A stretch of 15,431 bases of DNA from DAHUYF01 sp052143095 (GTDB lineage Bacteria > Pseudomonadota > Alphaproteobacteria > ATCC43930 > CGMCC-115725), in contig JBKQTR010000188.1 in assembly GCA_052143095.1 (NCBI GenBank), positions 1-15,431 of the forward strand, in the 5' to 3' direction. Positions 6,764 to 13,723 of this stretch are shown here, piece after piece (within the stretch, counting starts at the first letter, position 1; each line of letters starts with the position of its first letter). A model generated the notes under the pieces. The model saw nothing but the letters and a program-made list of their open reading frames with translations. It searched no databases and was not told where the DNA came from. The position numbers and the translations under genes were made by a program.

Positions 6764-7525
6764 ATGGCCGACCGCAAATCCGCCCTCGTCACCGGCGCCT
6801 CGAACGGCATCGGCCGCGCCGCTGCGCTGGCGTTGGCGCGGGCGGGCTATGACGTCGCCATCAACTATCGCAGCAGCGACGCCGAGGCGCGCGCGGTTGC
6901 CGCCGAGGCGGAGAAGCTCGGCGCCGCGGCGCTGCTGTGCAAGTGCGACGTATCGGACGATGCCGGCGTGCGCGCCATGTTGCGGGCGGTCGAAGGCAAA
7001 TTCGCCAAGCTCGATGCGCTCATCAACAATGCCGGCACGACGACCGAGGTGCCGCCGAAGAATCTCGACGCGCTTTCGGTCGAGGAATGGGACCGCGTCT
7101 TCGCCGTCAACGTCCGCAGCATCTTCCTGGTGACGCGCGCGGCGCTGCCGCTGCTGCGCAAGGGGCATGCGCCTGCCATCGTCAACACCGCGAGCATCGT
7201 CGGATTGCGGCCGGGGCCGCAGCCGCTGCCCTACGCCGCGAGCAAGGCGGCGGTGGTCAACCTCACCAAGACGCTCGCCTACAATCTCGGCCCCGAGATC
7301 CGCGTCAACGCCGTGGCGCCGGGTTGGATGGAAGGCGACTGGATGAAGCGCATGCTGAGGGACAAATACGACGATCTCATGAGCCGGCGCGCCAAGCTCA
7401 CGCCGTTGAAGCGCGTCGTCACCGCCGACGACGTGGCCGAGACCATGCTGTCCCTGATCGAGGGCAACCGCTTCGTCACCGGCGAGATCGTCGTCATCGA
7501 CGGCGGTTTCGCGAGTTCCACCTGA
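6764..7525 (+). CDS. SDR family oxidoreductase (FabG-like)
   Basis: A classical SDR of 253 residues. Motifs seen are TGASNGIG (10-17), NNAG (88-91), Ser144, and Tyr157/Lys161 (YAASK). The NYRSSD segment after strand 2, with Arg following Tyr, favours NADP(H), as in FabG-type reductases. GAGGGAG precedes the ATG. The gene is followed after 8 bases by the aryl-AMP ligase gene, whose Shine-Dalgarno (GAGGCGG) overlaps this gene's stop codon, so the two are almost certainly co-translated. The pairing of an SDR with an EntE-like ligase recalls entA-entE of catecholate siderophore synthesis. However, no isochorismate enzyme, carrier protein or NRPS is present, so a catabolic redox step is equally possible. 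Class certain, substrate unknown. Confidence 0.92.
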   Translation: MADRKSALVTGASNGIGRAAALALARAGYDVAINYRSSDAEARAVAAEAEKLGAAALLCKCDVSDDAGVRAMLRAVEGKFAKLDALINNAGTTTEVPPKNLDALSVEEWDRVFAVNVRSIFLVTRAALPLLRKGHAPAIVNTASIVGLRPGPQPLPYAASKAAVVNLTKTLAYNLGPEIRVNAVAPGWMEGDWMKRMLRDKYDDLMSRRAKLTPLKRVVTADDVAETMLSLIEGNRFVTGEIVVIDGGFASST

Positions 7526-7533
7526 GGCGGCCC

Positions 7534-9165
7534 ATGCTCGACGGCGTCGTGCCCTTTCCGCCCGATTTCGCGCGGCGCTACCTCGAGAAGGGCTATTGGC
7601 GGGACCGCTCGCTGGCCCAGGAATTCGCTGATGTCTTCGCCGAGTTCGGTCCGCGCGTCGCGGTGATCGACGGCGCGCGGCGGCTTACCTATGCCGAGCT
7701 CGACCGGCTGAGCGACAACCTCGCGCTCAACCTGCTGGCGCTCGGCGTGAAGCCGCTCGACCGCATCGTGCTGCAGCTCCCCAACACCGCCGAGTTCGCC
7801 GTGCTCTATTTTGCGCTGCAGAAGCTCGGCGCCATCCCCATCGCTGCGCTCGCCAGCCACCGCTACGCCGAGGTGAGCCAGTTCGTCCGCCTCGCCGCGG
7901 CCGTCGCCTGCGTCTATCCCGAGCGCCAGGGCGATTTCGCCTTCGCGCCGATGATCGCCCGGGTCAAGGCGGAGAATCCCTGCCTGCACCTCGCGATCGT
8001 GCTGGGCGCGGCGCGCGAGGGCGAGGTGTCGCTGGCGCCGCTGATCGAGCACCCCGCGCCGCTGCCCCGCACGGCGCTCGCCGTGATCGCCATCGACCCC
8101 GCCGATCCCTGCATCTTCCAGCTCTCCGGCGGCACCACCGGCGTGCCCAAGCTCATTCCGCGCACCCATAACGACTACGCCTACAACTCCAAGACCGCCG
8201 CCGCGGTTTGCGGCGTCACCGGCGCCTCCGTGCTGCTGCTGGCCTTGCCGATCGCGCACAATCTGCCGCTCGCCTGTCCCGGGCTGCAGGGCTTTCTCTT
8301 CAACGGCGGGAGGGTGGTGCTGAGCGCCAGCACCAGGCCCGAGGATCTCTTCCCGCTGATCGAGCGCCACCGCGTCACCCATCTCAAAGTGGTGCCGGCG
8401 CTGCTCATCCGGCTCATCAACCACCCGGCGGCGACGCAGTGCGACACCTCCTCGCTGCGCTACATCCAGAGCGGCGGCCAGCGCCTCCAGCCGGAAGTGC
8501 GCCTCAGGACCAAGGCGCTGATCCCTTCCTGCTTCGTGCAGGAGAATTTCGGCATGTCGGAAGGCACGCTGTTCTTCGTGCGCGACGGCGATCCCGAGGA
8601 GGTCCGGCTCGAGACCGTGGGCCGCCCGGTCTCGCCCGACGACGAGGTGCGGCTGCTCGACGATGACGACAACGAGGTGGCCGATGGCGAGGTCGGCGAG
8701 CTCTGCGTACGCGGGCCCTACACCTTGCGCGGCTATTACGGCGCCGCCGAGCACAACGCCAAGGCCTTCACCAGCGACGGCTTCTATCGCTCGGGCGATC
8801 TCATGCGCCGACACCCCTCGGGCAATTACATGGTCGAGGGGCGCAAGAAGGATCTCATCAACCGCGGCGGCGAGAAGATCAGCGCCGAGGAGATCGAGAA
8901 TCTGATCCTGTCGCATCCGGCGGTGCAGAACGTCGCCTGCATCGCGATCCCCGACCCGCTTCTCGGCGAGCGCATGTGCGCCTGCATCATCCCGCGCGCC
9001 GGCATGCAGCTCACGCTCGACGCGCTCATCGCCTTCCTCGCCGGCAAGGAGATCGCCCGCTTCAAGCTGCCGGAGCGGTTGGAGCTGATGAGCGACTTCC
9101 CGCTCTCCACCTTCGGCAAGGTCTCGAAGAAAACGCTGGTGGAGCTCATAGGCGAACGCCCGTAA
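7534..9165 (+). CDS. Aryl-acid AMP ligase (EntE/DhbE-like, ANL superfamily)
   Basis: An adenylate-forming enzyme of 543 residues, close to E. coli EntE (536) and Bacillus DhbE (539). It activates a carboxylate as acyl-AMP and then transfers it to CoA or a carrier thiol. Seen are the phosphate-binding loop SGGTTGVPK (198-206), the hinge region after DGFYRSGDL, the GRKKDLINRGGEKIS segment and the catalytic Lys529 in GKVSKK. The aryl-acid pocket motif AHNLPLACPG (from Ala241) has His242 and Asn243 as in EntE/DhbE, but Cys248 where DHB-specific enzymes have Ser. From memory of the family, Cys at this position is typical of salicylate-activating members such as MbtA. No siderophore genes adjoin, so a salicyl-CoA-type or other hydroxybenzoyl-CoA ligase in catabolism is a reasonable alternative. 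The start has a clear Shine-Dalgarno overlapping the SDR stop. Substrate not proven. Confidence 0.9.
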   Translation: MLDGVVPFPPDFARRYLEKGYWRDRSLAQEFADVFAEFGPRVAVIDGARRLTYAELDRLSDNLALNLLALGVKPLDRIVLQLPNTAEFAVLYFALQKLGAIPIAALASHRYAEVSQFVRLAAAVACVYPERQGDFAFAPMIARVKAENPCLHLAIVLGAAREGEVSLAPLIEHPAPLPRTALAVIAIDPADPCIFQLSGGTTGVPKLIPRTHNDYAYNSKTAAAVCGVTGASVLLLALPIAHNLPLACPGLQGFLFNGGRVVLSASTRPEDLFPLIERHRVTHLKVVPALLIRLINHPAATQCDTSSLRYIQSGGQRLQPEVRLRTKALIPSCFVQENFGMSEGTLFFVRDGDPEEVRLETVGRPVSPDDEVRLLDDDDNEVADGEVGELCVRGPYTLRGYYGAAEHNAKAFTSDGFYRSGDLMRRHPSGNYMVEGRKKDLINRGGEKISAEEIENLILSHPAVQNVACIAIPDPLLGERMCACIIPRAGMQLTLDALIAFLAGKEIARFKLPERLELMSDFPLSTFGKVSKKTLVELIGERP

Positions 9166-9174
9166 GGGCGTTCG
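9153..9174 (+). terminator. Perfect 9-bp hairpin enclosing the AMP-ligase stop codon
   Basis: CGAACGCCC (9153-9161) and GGGCGTTCG (9166-9174) pair perfectly around a GTAA tetraloop, and the loop contains the TAA stop of the ligase gene. There is no following U-tract. It could stabilise the upstream mRNA or attenuate read-through into the amidohydrolase gene; classical intrinsic termination is unlikely. Confidence 0.45.
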
Positions 9175-9183
9175 TCCGCGGCG

Positions 9184-9218
9184 GCGGCAGCGGTTGCGCT
9201 TGCAACCGCGAGAGCCGC
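9184..9218. repeat. Two-tier palindromic repeat, copy 1 (REP-like)
   Basis: An inner 7-bp stem CGGTTGC (9191-9197) / GCAACCG (9202-9208) with loop GCTT lies inside an outer stem GCGGC (9184-9188) / GCCGC (9214-9218), separated by AG on the left and CGAGA on the right. A second copy with the same inner stem and the same CGAGAGC right shoulder is found at 10120-10158. The two copies flank one gene. Confidence 0.6.
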
Positions 9219-9253
9219 TCGTAACAAGAGAATGAGGAACGTCAGGAGCTCCC

Positions 9254-10096
9254 ATGCGCATCATTGACCTCCACTGCTACCCCAACACCGAGCCCTGGAT
9301 CCGCAGCCAGGGTCCCTATGTCGAGGCGCTGGCGACATACTGGAACCGCGCCTGGACCTGGAAGCAGGAGGACGAGGTCGTCGCCGAATTCGCCGCCGCC
9401 GGGGTCGAGGCGGTGCTGGTGGCGCTCGATCTCGAGACCACCACCGGCACGCCGCCTTGCACCAACGACTACGTCAAGGCGATGCAGCTTCGCCATCCCG
9501 ACCGCATCATCCAGTCCTGGGCGGCGGTCGACCCCTTCAAGGGCGAGATCGCGCTGCAGCAGGCGAAGAAGGCGATCACCGAGCTCGGCATGCTGGGCTT
9601 CCACTTCCATCCCATCATGGGCCATTTCGCGGTCAATGACCGGCGGCTCTATCCGCTGTTCGAGGTCATCACCGCGCTGAAGGCGCCGGTGATGATCGAT
9701 GTCGGCACCACCGGCATGGGCGCCGGCATGCCGGGCGGGCTCGGCGCCAAGATCCGCCACGCGCATCCCTCGTGCATCGACGAGCTCGCGGCCGATTTTC
9801 CCGATCTTAAGATCATCGCCGCGCATCCCGGCTGGCCCTGGGTCGATGAGATGACCGCGGTGGCGCTGCACAAGGGCAATGTCTATTGGGAGATGTCGGG
9901 CTGGGCGCCGAAATATTTTCCGGCGCAGCTCAAGACCGATATCCGCGCGCGCCTCCAGGACAAGGTGATGTTCGGCAGCGACTATCCCAGCATCCCCTAT
10001 GACCGCCTGCTGCGCGAATGGCGCGAGTTGGGATATGCCGATGCGGTGATGGAGAAGATCTTCCACGCCAACGCCGAGCGGATCCTGGGGCTTTAG
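9254..10096 (+). CDS. Amidohydrolase_2 (ACMSD-like) family protein with degenerate metal site
   Basis: A TIM-barrel protein of the amidohydrolase_2 / ACMSD-like family, 280 residues, whose members decarboxylate or hydrolyse aromatic and related acids. The barrel order is recognisable: strand-1 DLHCYP (Asp5, His7), GFHFHP (115-120), strand-5 MIDVGTTGMGAGMPGG (about 146-161), AHPGWPW with His191, and FGSDYP with Asp243. The strand-1 HxH is His-Cys-Tyr, and the strand-5 position where relatives carry a metal-binding His reads Asp149, so a canonical mono-zinc site looks incomplete. AGGAG lies 5 bases before the ATG. It sits 88 bases after the AMP ligase on the same strand and is probably co-transcribed, though two hairpins lie between. 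Fold call is firm; activity, or even catalysis at all, is uncertain. Confidence 0.87.
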   Translation: MRIIDLHCYPNTEPWIRSQGPYVEALATYWNRAWTWKQEDEVVAEFAAAGVEAVLVALDLETTTGTPPCTNDYVKAMQLRHPDRIIQSWAAVDPFKGEIALQQAKKAITELGMLGFHFHPIMGHFAVNDRRLYPLFEVITALKAPVMIDVGTTGMGAGMPGGLGAKIRHAHPSCIDELAADFPDLKIIAAHPGWPWVDEMTAVALHKGNVYWEMSGWAPKYFPAQLKTDIRARLQDKVMFGSDYPSIPYDRLLREWRELGYADAVMEKIFHANAERILGL

Positions 10097-10098
10097 CG

Positions 10099-10132
10099 CG
10101 ACGCGAAGCGTCGTCGCTGGCGGGCGCCAGCG
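10099..10132. terminator. Tandem hairpins between convergent genes
   Basis: Two stems lie in the gap between the amidohydrolase and TetR stop codons: CGACGC/GCGTCG (10099-10104 with 10108-10113, loop GAA) and CGCTGGC/GCCAGCG (10115-10121 with 10126-10132, loop GGGC). The second competes with the outer stem of the repeat that follows. Neither has a U-tract; a bidirectional transcription or stability barrier is inferred. Confidence 0.4.
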
Positions 10133-10158
10133 GTTGCGCAGCAACCGCGAGAGCCCGC
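10120..10158. repeat. Two-tier palindromic repeat, copy 2 (REP-like)
   Basis: The inner stem CGGTTGC (10131-10137) / GCAACCG (10141-10147), loop GCA, and the outer stem GCGGGC (10120-10125) / GCCCGC (10153-10158) repeat the design of copy 1 at 9184-9218. The core from AGCGGTTGCGC through GCAACCGCGAGAGC is shared apart from loop length. The outer arms differ between copies but still pair, a compensatory change pointing to selection on structure. Confidence 0.6.
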
Positions 10159-10193
10159 ACGGTGCGGACGACCTTCGCGGCTGCCGCTCCCCC

Positions 10194-10820
10194 TCAGCGC
10201 GGCCCGAGCCCGGTGAGCAGCAGGCGGAAATGCCGGCGCAGCGCGCCAAGCCCCTGCTCGAGATCGGGCTTGGCGTCGCCCAGCCATTGCCGGATCTCGG
10301 CGGCATAGATCGAGAAGATGGTATAGGCGATCTCGCGCGGATCCTCGGCGCTGGCGATCTCGCCCGCGCGCTGCGCCGCGCCGATGAGCTCGGCGAGCTG
10401 CGCCAGCACCTGCGTCCGCCCGCGCTGGAAGCGCTGCGCCTGCGGCCCCGCGGAATAGAAGGTCAGCTCCTTGAGGATGATGCGCGAGAGGTTCGGCTGC
10501 TGGCCAAAGAAGGCGAAGAAACCGCGGAAGGTCTCGACCAGCCGCTCGAGCAGCGGCGCGCCGGGCGGCGCCTCGGCGAAGGCGCGGGCGTTCATCGTCT
10601 CGATATCGTCATTGATGATGAGGAACAGCAGATCGCGCTTGTCGGTGGCGTAGGAGAAGAGCGTGCCGAGCCCGACATCGGCCTTGGCGGCGATCTGGCG
10701 CAAGGTGGTGGCGTCGTAGCCGCGGCGGATGAACAGCGTGCGCGCGGCACGGCTGATCTTCTGCAGCTTCCGCGCCTTGTTGCGCTCGCGCAGGCTCAGC
10801 TCTTTGTGTCGAAGCTGCAC
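10194..10820 (-). CDS. TetR/AcrR family transcriptional regulator
   Basis: A 208-residue regulator with a GTG start. The N-terminal DNA-binding domain spans about residues 15-65: the helix after KISRAARTLFIRRGYDATT, the turn RQIAAKADVGLGTLF, and the closing YATDKRDLLFLI signature are typical of TetR proteins. The remainder is a helical ligand-binding and dimer domain of ordinary length. The GTG at 10820 has GAGG 6 bases upstream and begins just before the conserved domain; longer readings run antisense through the ThDP-enzyme gene and are not credible. It is divergent from the ThDP-enzyme/amidohydrolase unit, so repression of that unit and of itself from the 150-base gap is the simplest model. 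Control of the converging 6764-10096 unit is possible but less certain. The ligand is unknown. Confidence 0.88.
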   Translation of the reverse strand: MQLRHKELSLRERNKARKLQKISRAARTLFIRRGYDATTLRQIAAKADVGLGTLFSYATDKRDLLFLIINDDIETMNARAFAEAPPGAPLLERLVETFRGFFAFFGQQPNLSRIILKELTFYSAGPQAQRFQRGRTQVLAQLAELIGAAQRAGEIASAEDPREIAYTIFSIYAAEIRQWLGDAKPDLEQGLGALRRHFRLLLTGLGPR

Positions 10821-10970
10821 CGGTGACCTCGGGGACGGGCGCTCGGAGGTAGCATGGCGCGCGCTCTGCCGCAAGACCCGGCGTTGACGGCGGCGGAGGC
10901 CGATCTTAAGCTGAACGCGTTCGATTTTGCCGGTGCGCGTCTGGCAGGCGATCCCTGGAGCGGCTCCGCC
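10821..10970. promoter_or_regulatory. Divergent intergenic region, TetR / ThDP enzyme
   Basis: A 150-base gap that must hold promoters for both flanking genes and probably the TetR operator. I see TTGACG at 10884-10889 with only a poor -10 match (TAAGCT at 10907, 3 of 6). A short ACCTC...GAGGT inverted repeat (10826-10830 / 10846-10850) is too weak to call an operator. An in-frame ATG at 10854 lies in this gap, but its extra 39 residues do not resemble the enzyme family. Confidence 0.35.
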
Positions 10971-12698
10971 ATGAAAAAGACCATCGAGGTCGAGACCGTC
11001 GCCGAGGCCTATATCAGCCTGCTGGCCGAGCGCGGCATCGATTGGCTCTTCGCCAATGGCGGCACCGATTTCGCGCCGATGGTCGAAGGCCTCGCCGCCA
11101 TCGAGGCGAAATCCCGCACGCCGCGGCTCAAGGTGGTCTCGGTCGGGCACGAGAATGTCGCGGCCTCGATGGCGCATGGCTATTACCTCCTGACCGGCCG
11201 GCCGCAGGCGGTGATGTTCCATGTCAATGTCGGCACCGCCAACGGCATCAACGCGCTCGCCAACGCCGCGCGCGACCAGGTGCCGATCCTGTTCACTGCC
11301 GGCCGCAACCCGCTTACCGAGCGGGGCATGCGCGGCTCGCGCGATACCGGCATCCATTGGGGCCAGGAGATGTTCGACCAGGCCGCGATGGTGCGCGAGC
11401 TCTGCAAATGGGACTACGAGCTCAGGAACGGCGAGCAGCTCGAGGATGTCGTCGACCGCGCGCTCGAGATCGCCACCACCGAGCCCTGCGGTCCGGTCTA
11501 TCTCAGCCTGCCGCGCGAGGTGCTGAGCGCGAAGATGACGCGCTTCACCTTCGAGACCGAGCCGCGCCGCGGCATCGGCACCAGGCCCGGCGCCACGCCC
11601 GAGGCGCTCGAGCGCGCCGCGGCGATCCTCGCCGCTGCCGAGCGGCCGCTGATCTTCGCCCGCGCCAATGGCCGCGTCGCCGACAATGCGGCGGCGCTGG
11701 CGGAGTTCGCCGAGCGCTGCGCCTTTCCGGTGGTTGAAGCCCGCGCGCTCACCAACTCGCTGCCGAGCGATCACCCGATGCTGCTGGGCCACGACCCGCT
11801 GCCGGCGCTCGGCGAGGCCGACGCGATCCTCTGCATCGAATCCGACGTGCCGTGGATACCCACGCGCCACGGCGACCCCGCGCCGGGCTGCAAGGTGATC
11901 CAGCTCGGCGTCGATCCCTTGTTCCAGCGCCTGCCGATCCGGGGATTTCCCTGCGACGTCGCGGTCACCGGCGCGCCGGCCGTCGTGCTGCCGCAGCTTG
12001 CGGCGGCGCTTGCCGGCAGGCTCGCGCGCAGCGCGGTCGCGTCGCGCCGCCAGCGGCTGGCCGAAGGGCGCGCACGCGCCGCCGCCGAGACCGCCAAGAC
12101 GCTGGCGGCGGTGCAAGCGGCGAAGCCTATCCATCCGGCCTGGGCGAGCCATTGCGTCGCCCGCGCCAAGCCCGCCGACGCCATCCTGGTCAACGAATAT
12201 TCGCTGCTGCAGCGCTATGCCGACTTCCCGCAGCCGCGCAGCTATTTCGGAACGCCGGCCGGCGGCGGCCTCGGCTGGGGCATCGGCGCGGCGATCGGCG
12301 CCAAGCTTGCCGCGCCCGAGCGCCTCGTCATCGCCGTGCTCGGCGACGGCGCCTATATGTTCGGCAATCCCACCGCCGGCCATCAGGTGCTGCGCGCGCT
12401 CGATCTTCCCGTGCTGTTCGTGATCTTCAACAACGCCATGTGGGAGGAGGTGGAGCGCGCCGCGCTCAGCGTCTTCCCCGACGGCCATGCCGCGCGCGCC
12501 AACCGCATCCCGGTGGCGCATCTCGGCCCCGCCGCCGCCTACGAGCACATGATGGCGGTCTATGGCGGCTATGGCGAGCGCGTCGAGGCGCCCGAGGCGC
12601 TGCCGGGGGCGCTGGAGCGCGCGCTCCATGCCGTCCGGGTGGAGAAGCGGCAGGCGCTGCTCAACCTCATCGTCGGGCCCCGCGGAGCGCAGCCGTGA
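10971..12698 (+). CDS. Thiamine diphosphate-dependent enzyme (benzoylformate decarboxylase / acetolactate synthase-like)
   Basis: A 575-residue ThDP enzyme with the three-domain IlvB-type layout: Pyr domain (about 1-175), central domain (about 190-340) and PP domain (about 370-560). The cofactor-activating glutamate is Glu61 (VGHEN). The motif FHVNVGTAN places His84 where benzoylformate decarboxylase has catalytic His70, and NGGTD puts Thr where that enzyme has Ser26. The ThDP/Mg motif runs from GDG (458-460) to NN (487-488). A 2-oxo-acid decarboxylase or carboligase is therefore likely, and the retained His leans toward decarboxylation. The start at 10971 is chosen for GGAG 10 bases upstream and the family-like MKKTIEVETVAEAY start. 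It overlaps the next gene by four bases (GTGA), so the two proteins are translationally coupled. The substrate is unknown. Confidence 0.9.
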   Translation: MKKTIEVETVAEAYISLLAERGIDWLFANGGTDFAPMVEGLAAIEAKSRTPRLKVVSVGHENVAASMAHGYYLLTGRPQAVMFHVNVGTANGINALANAARDQVPILFTAGRNPLTERGMRGSRDTGIHWGQEMFDQAAMVRELCKWDYELRNGEQLEDVVDRALEIATTEPCGPVYLSLPREVLSAKMTRFTFETEPRRGIGTRPGATPEALERAAAILAAAERPLIFARANGRVADNAAALAEFAERCAFPVVEARALTNSLPSDHPMLLGHDPLPALGEADAILCIESDVPWIPTRHGDPAPGCKVIQLGVDPLFQRLPIRGFPCDVAVTGAPAVVLPQLAAALAGRLARSAVASRRQRLAEGRARAAAETAKTLAAVQAAKPIHPAWASHCVARAKPADAILVNEYSLLQRYADFPQPRSYFGTPAGGGLGWGIGAAIGAKLAAPERLVIAVLGDGAYMFGNPTAGHQVLRALDLPVLFVIFNNAMWEEVERAALSVFPDGHAARANRIPVAHLGPAAAYEHMMAVYGGYGERVEAPEALPGALERALHAVRVEKRQALLNLIVGPRGAQP

Positions 12699-13687
12699 TC
12701 ATCGACATCTTCACCCACGTCCTGCCCCAGGCGTTCACCGGCGCGCTGGAAAAAAGCGGCGGCCGCTTCGGCCTGGTCAAGCGGCTGATGGAGGTGCGGG
12801 AGCTGCACGATCTCGATCTGCGCTTCCGCGGCATGGACGAGATCGGCGACTACCGCCAGATCATGGCCTTGCCCAACCCGCCGATCGAGGCGTTTGCCGA
12901 TGCCGCGACCGGCGCCGAGCTCGCGCGCATCGCCAATGACGGCATGGCCGAGCTGGTGCGCCGCCATCCCGCCCGCTTCCCCGGCTTCATCGCGGCGCTG
13001 TCGATGAACGATATGGAGGCGGCGATGCGCGAGCTCGAGCGCGCGATCACCGGTCTCGGCGCCGTCGGCGTGCAGATCTTCACCAACGTCAACGGCAAGC
13101 CGCTCGACCTGCCGGAATTCGCGCCGCTCTTCGCCGCGATGGCGGGCTATGGCAAGCCGATCTGGCTCCATCCCGCGCGCACCGCGGAGACCACCGACTA
13201 CGCCGCCGAGCCGCGCTCGCGCTTCGAGCTCTGGTGGTGCTTCGGCTGGCCTTACGACACCTCGGTGGCGATGGCGCGGCTGGTCTTCGCCGGGATTTTC
13301 GACCGCCATCCCGGGCTCGACATCATCACCCATCATCTGGGCGGCATGATCCCGTTCTTCGACAAGCGCATCGAGAGCGGCCTTGCCGTGCTCGGCAGCC
13401 GCACGCGCGAAGAGGACTACTCCGGCGTTCTCTCCTCGTTAAAGCGGCCGCATATCGAGTATTTCAAGATGTTCCATGCCGACACCGCGCTGTTCGGCGC
13501 CTCGCACGGCCTGCCCTGCGGCCTCGACTTCTTCGGGCCGGAGAAAGTCGTCTTCGCCACCGATGCGCCGTTCGGCCCGATCGCCGCCACCCGCGACGCC
13601 ATCGCCGCCGCCGACCTCGACGCCCAGAGCCGCGCGCGCATCTTCTGCGGCAATGCCGAGCGGCTGCTGCAGCGGAAAGCGTCTTGA
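12695..13687 (+). CDS. Amidohydrolase_2 (ACMSD-like) family protein
   Basis: A 330-residue TIM-barrel protein of the ACMSD-like amidohydrolase_2 family with a GTG start that overlaps the previous stop codon. Strand 1 reads DIFTHVLP: His8 is kept, but the first His of the usual HxH is Phe6. Other expected ligands are present: His159 in WLHPAR, His213/His214 in ITHHLGG and Asp290 in FATDAPFG. Known decarboxylases of this family tolerate change at the first position (Glu in gamma-resorcylate decarboxylase), so activity is plausible here. Coupling to a ThDP decarboxylase-like gene suggests consecutive steps on one carboxylic acid. It is longer and clearly different from the amidohydrolase at 9254, so the pair is not a recent duplication. 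The gene ends 36 bases before the convergent dioxygenase-family gene. Confidence 0.9.
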   Translation: MIIDIFTHVLPQAFTGALEKSGGRFGLVKRLMEVRELHDLDLRFRGMDEIGDYRQIMALPNPPIEAFADAATGAELARIANDGMAELVRRHPARFPGFIAALSMNDMEAAMRELERAITGLGAVGVQIFTNVNGKPLDLPEFAPLFAAMAGYGKPIWLHPARTAETTDYAAEPRSRFELWWCFGWPYDTSVAMARLVFAGIFDRHPGLDIITHHLGGMIPFFDKRIESGLAVLGSRTREEDYSGVLSSLKRPHIEYFKMFHADTALFGASHGLPCGLDFFGPEKVVFATDAPFGPIAATRDAIAAADLDAQSRARIFCGNAERLLQRKAS

Positions 13688-13723
13688 GCCGGCGGCAGGC
13701 AGCCCCTGCAGCGGAAGGGCGCC

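Noticed and set aside
6764..9165. SDR plus EntE-like ligase as entA-entE of a catecholate siderophore cluster
   Set aside because: No isochorismate synthase, isochorismatase, carrier, NRPS or siderophore transport gene is in the window, and the SDR motifs are generic.
7279..9264. A 661-codon minus-strand frame opposite the AMP ligase
   Set aside because: Arg/Ala/His/Glu-rich low-complexity translation with no recognisable motif; it mirrors the G/C-ending codons of the real ligase gene.
10826..10850. ACCTC...GAGGT inverted repeat as the TetR operator
   Set aside because: Only 5-bp arms with a 15-base spacer in GC-rich DNA, and one arm is the TetR gene's own Shine-Dalgarno region; too weak to call.
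10854..10970. Upstream ATG at 10854 as the ThDP-enzyme start
   Set aside because: The extra 39 residues do not look like this family, and the ATG at 10971 has a usable GGAG and the expected N-terminus.
10194..12629. An 811-codon open frame on the minus strand
   Set aside because: Only its last 208 codons are a real TetR gene. The rest lies antisense to the ThDP-enzyme gene with its complete catalytic motifs, and is a GC-rich shadow frame without domains.
13667..13716. Direct repeat CTGCAGCGGAA at 13667 and 13706
   Set aside because: Only 11 bases, one copy within coding sequence, no target-site or mobile-element structure; likely chance or slippage.
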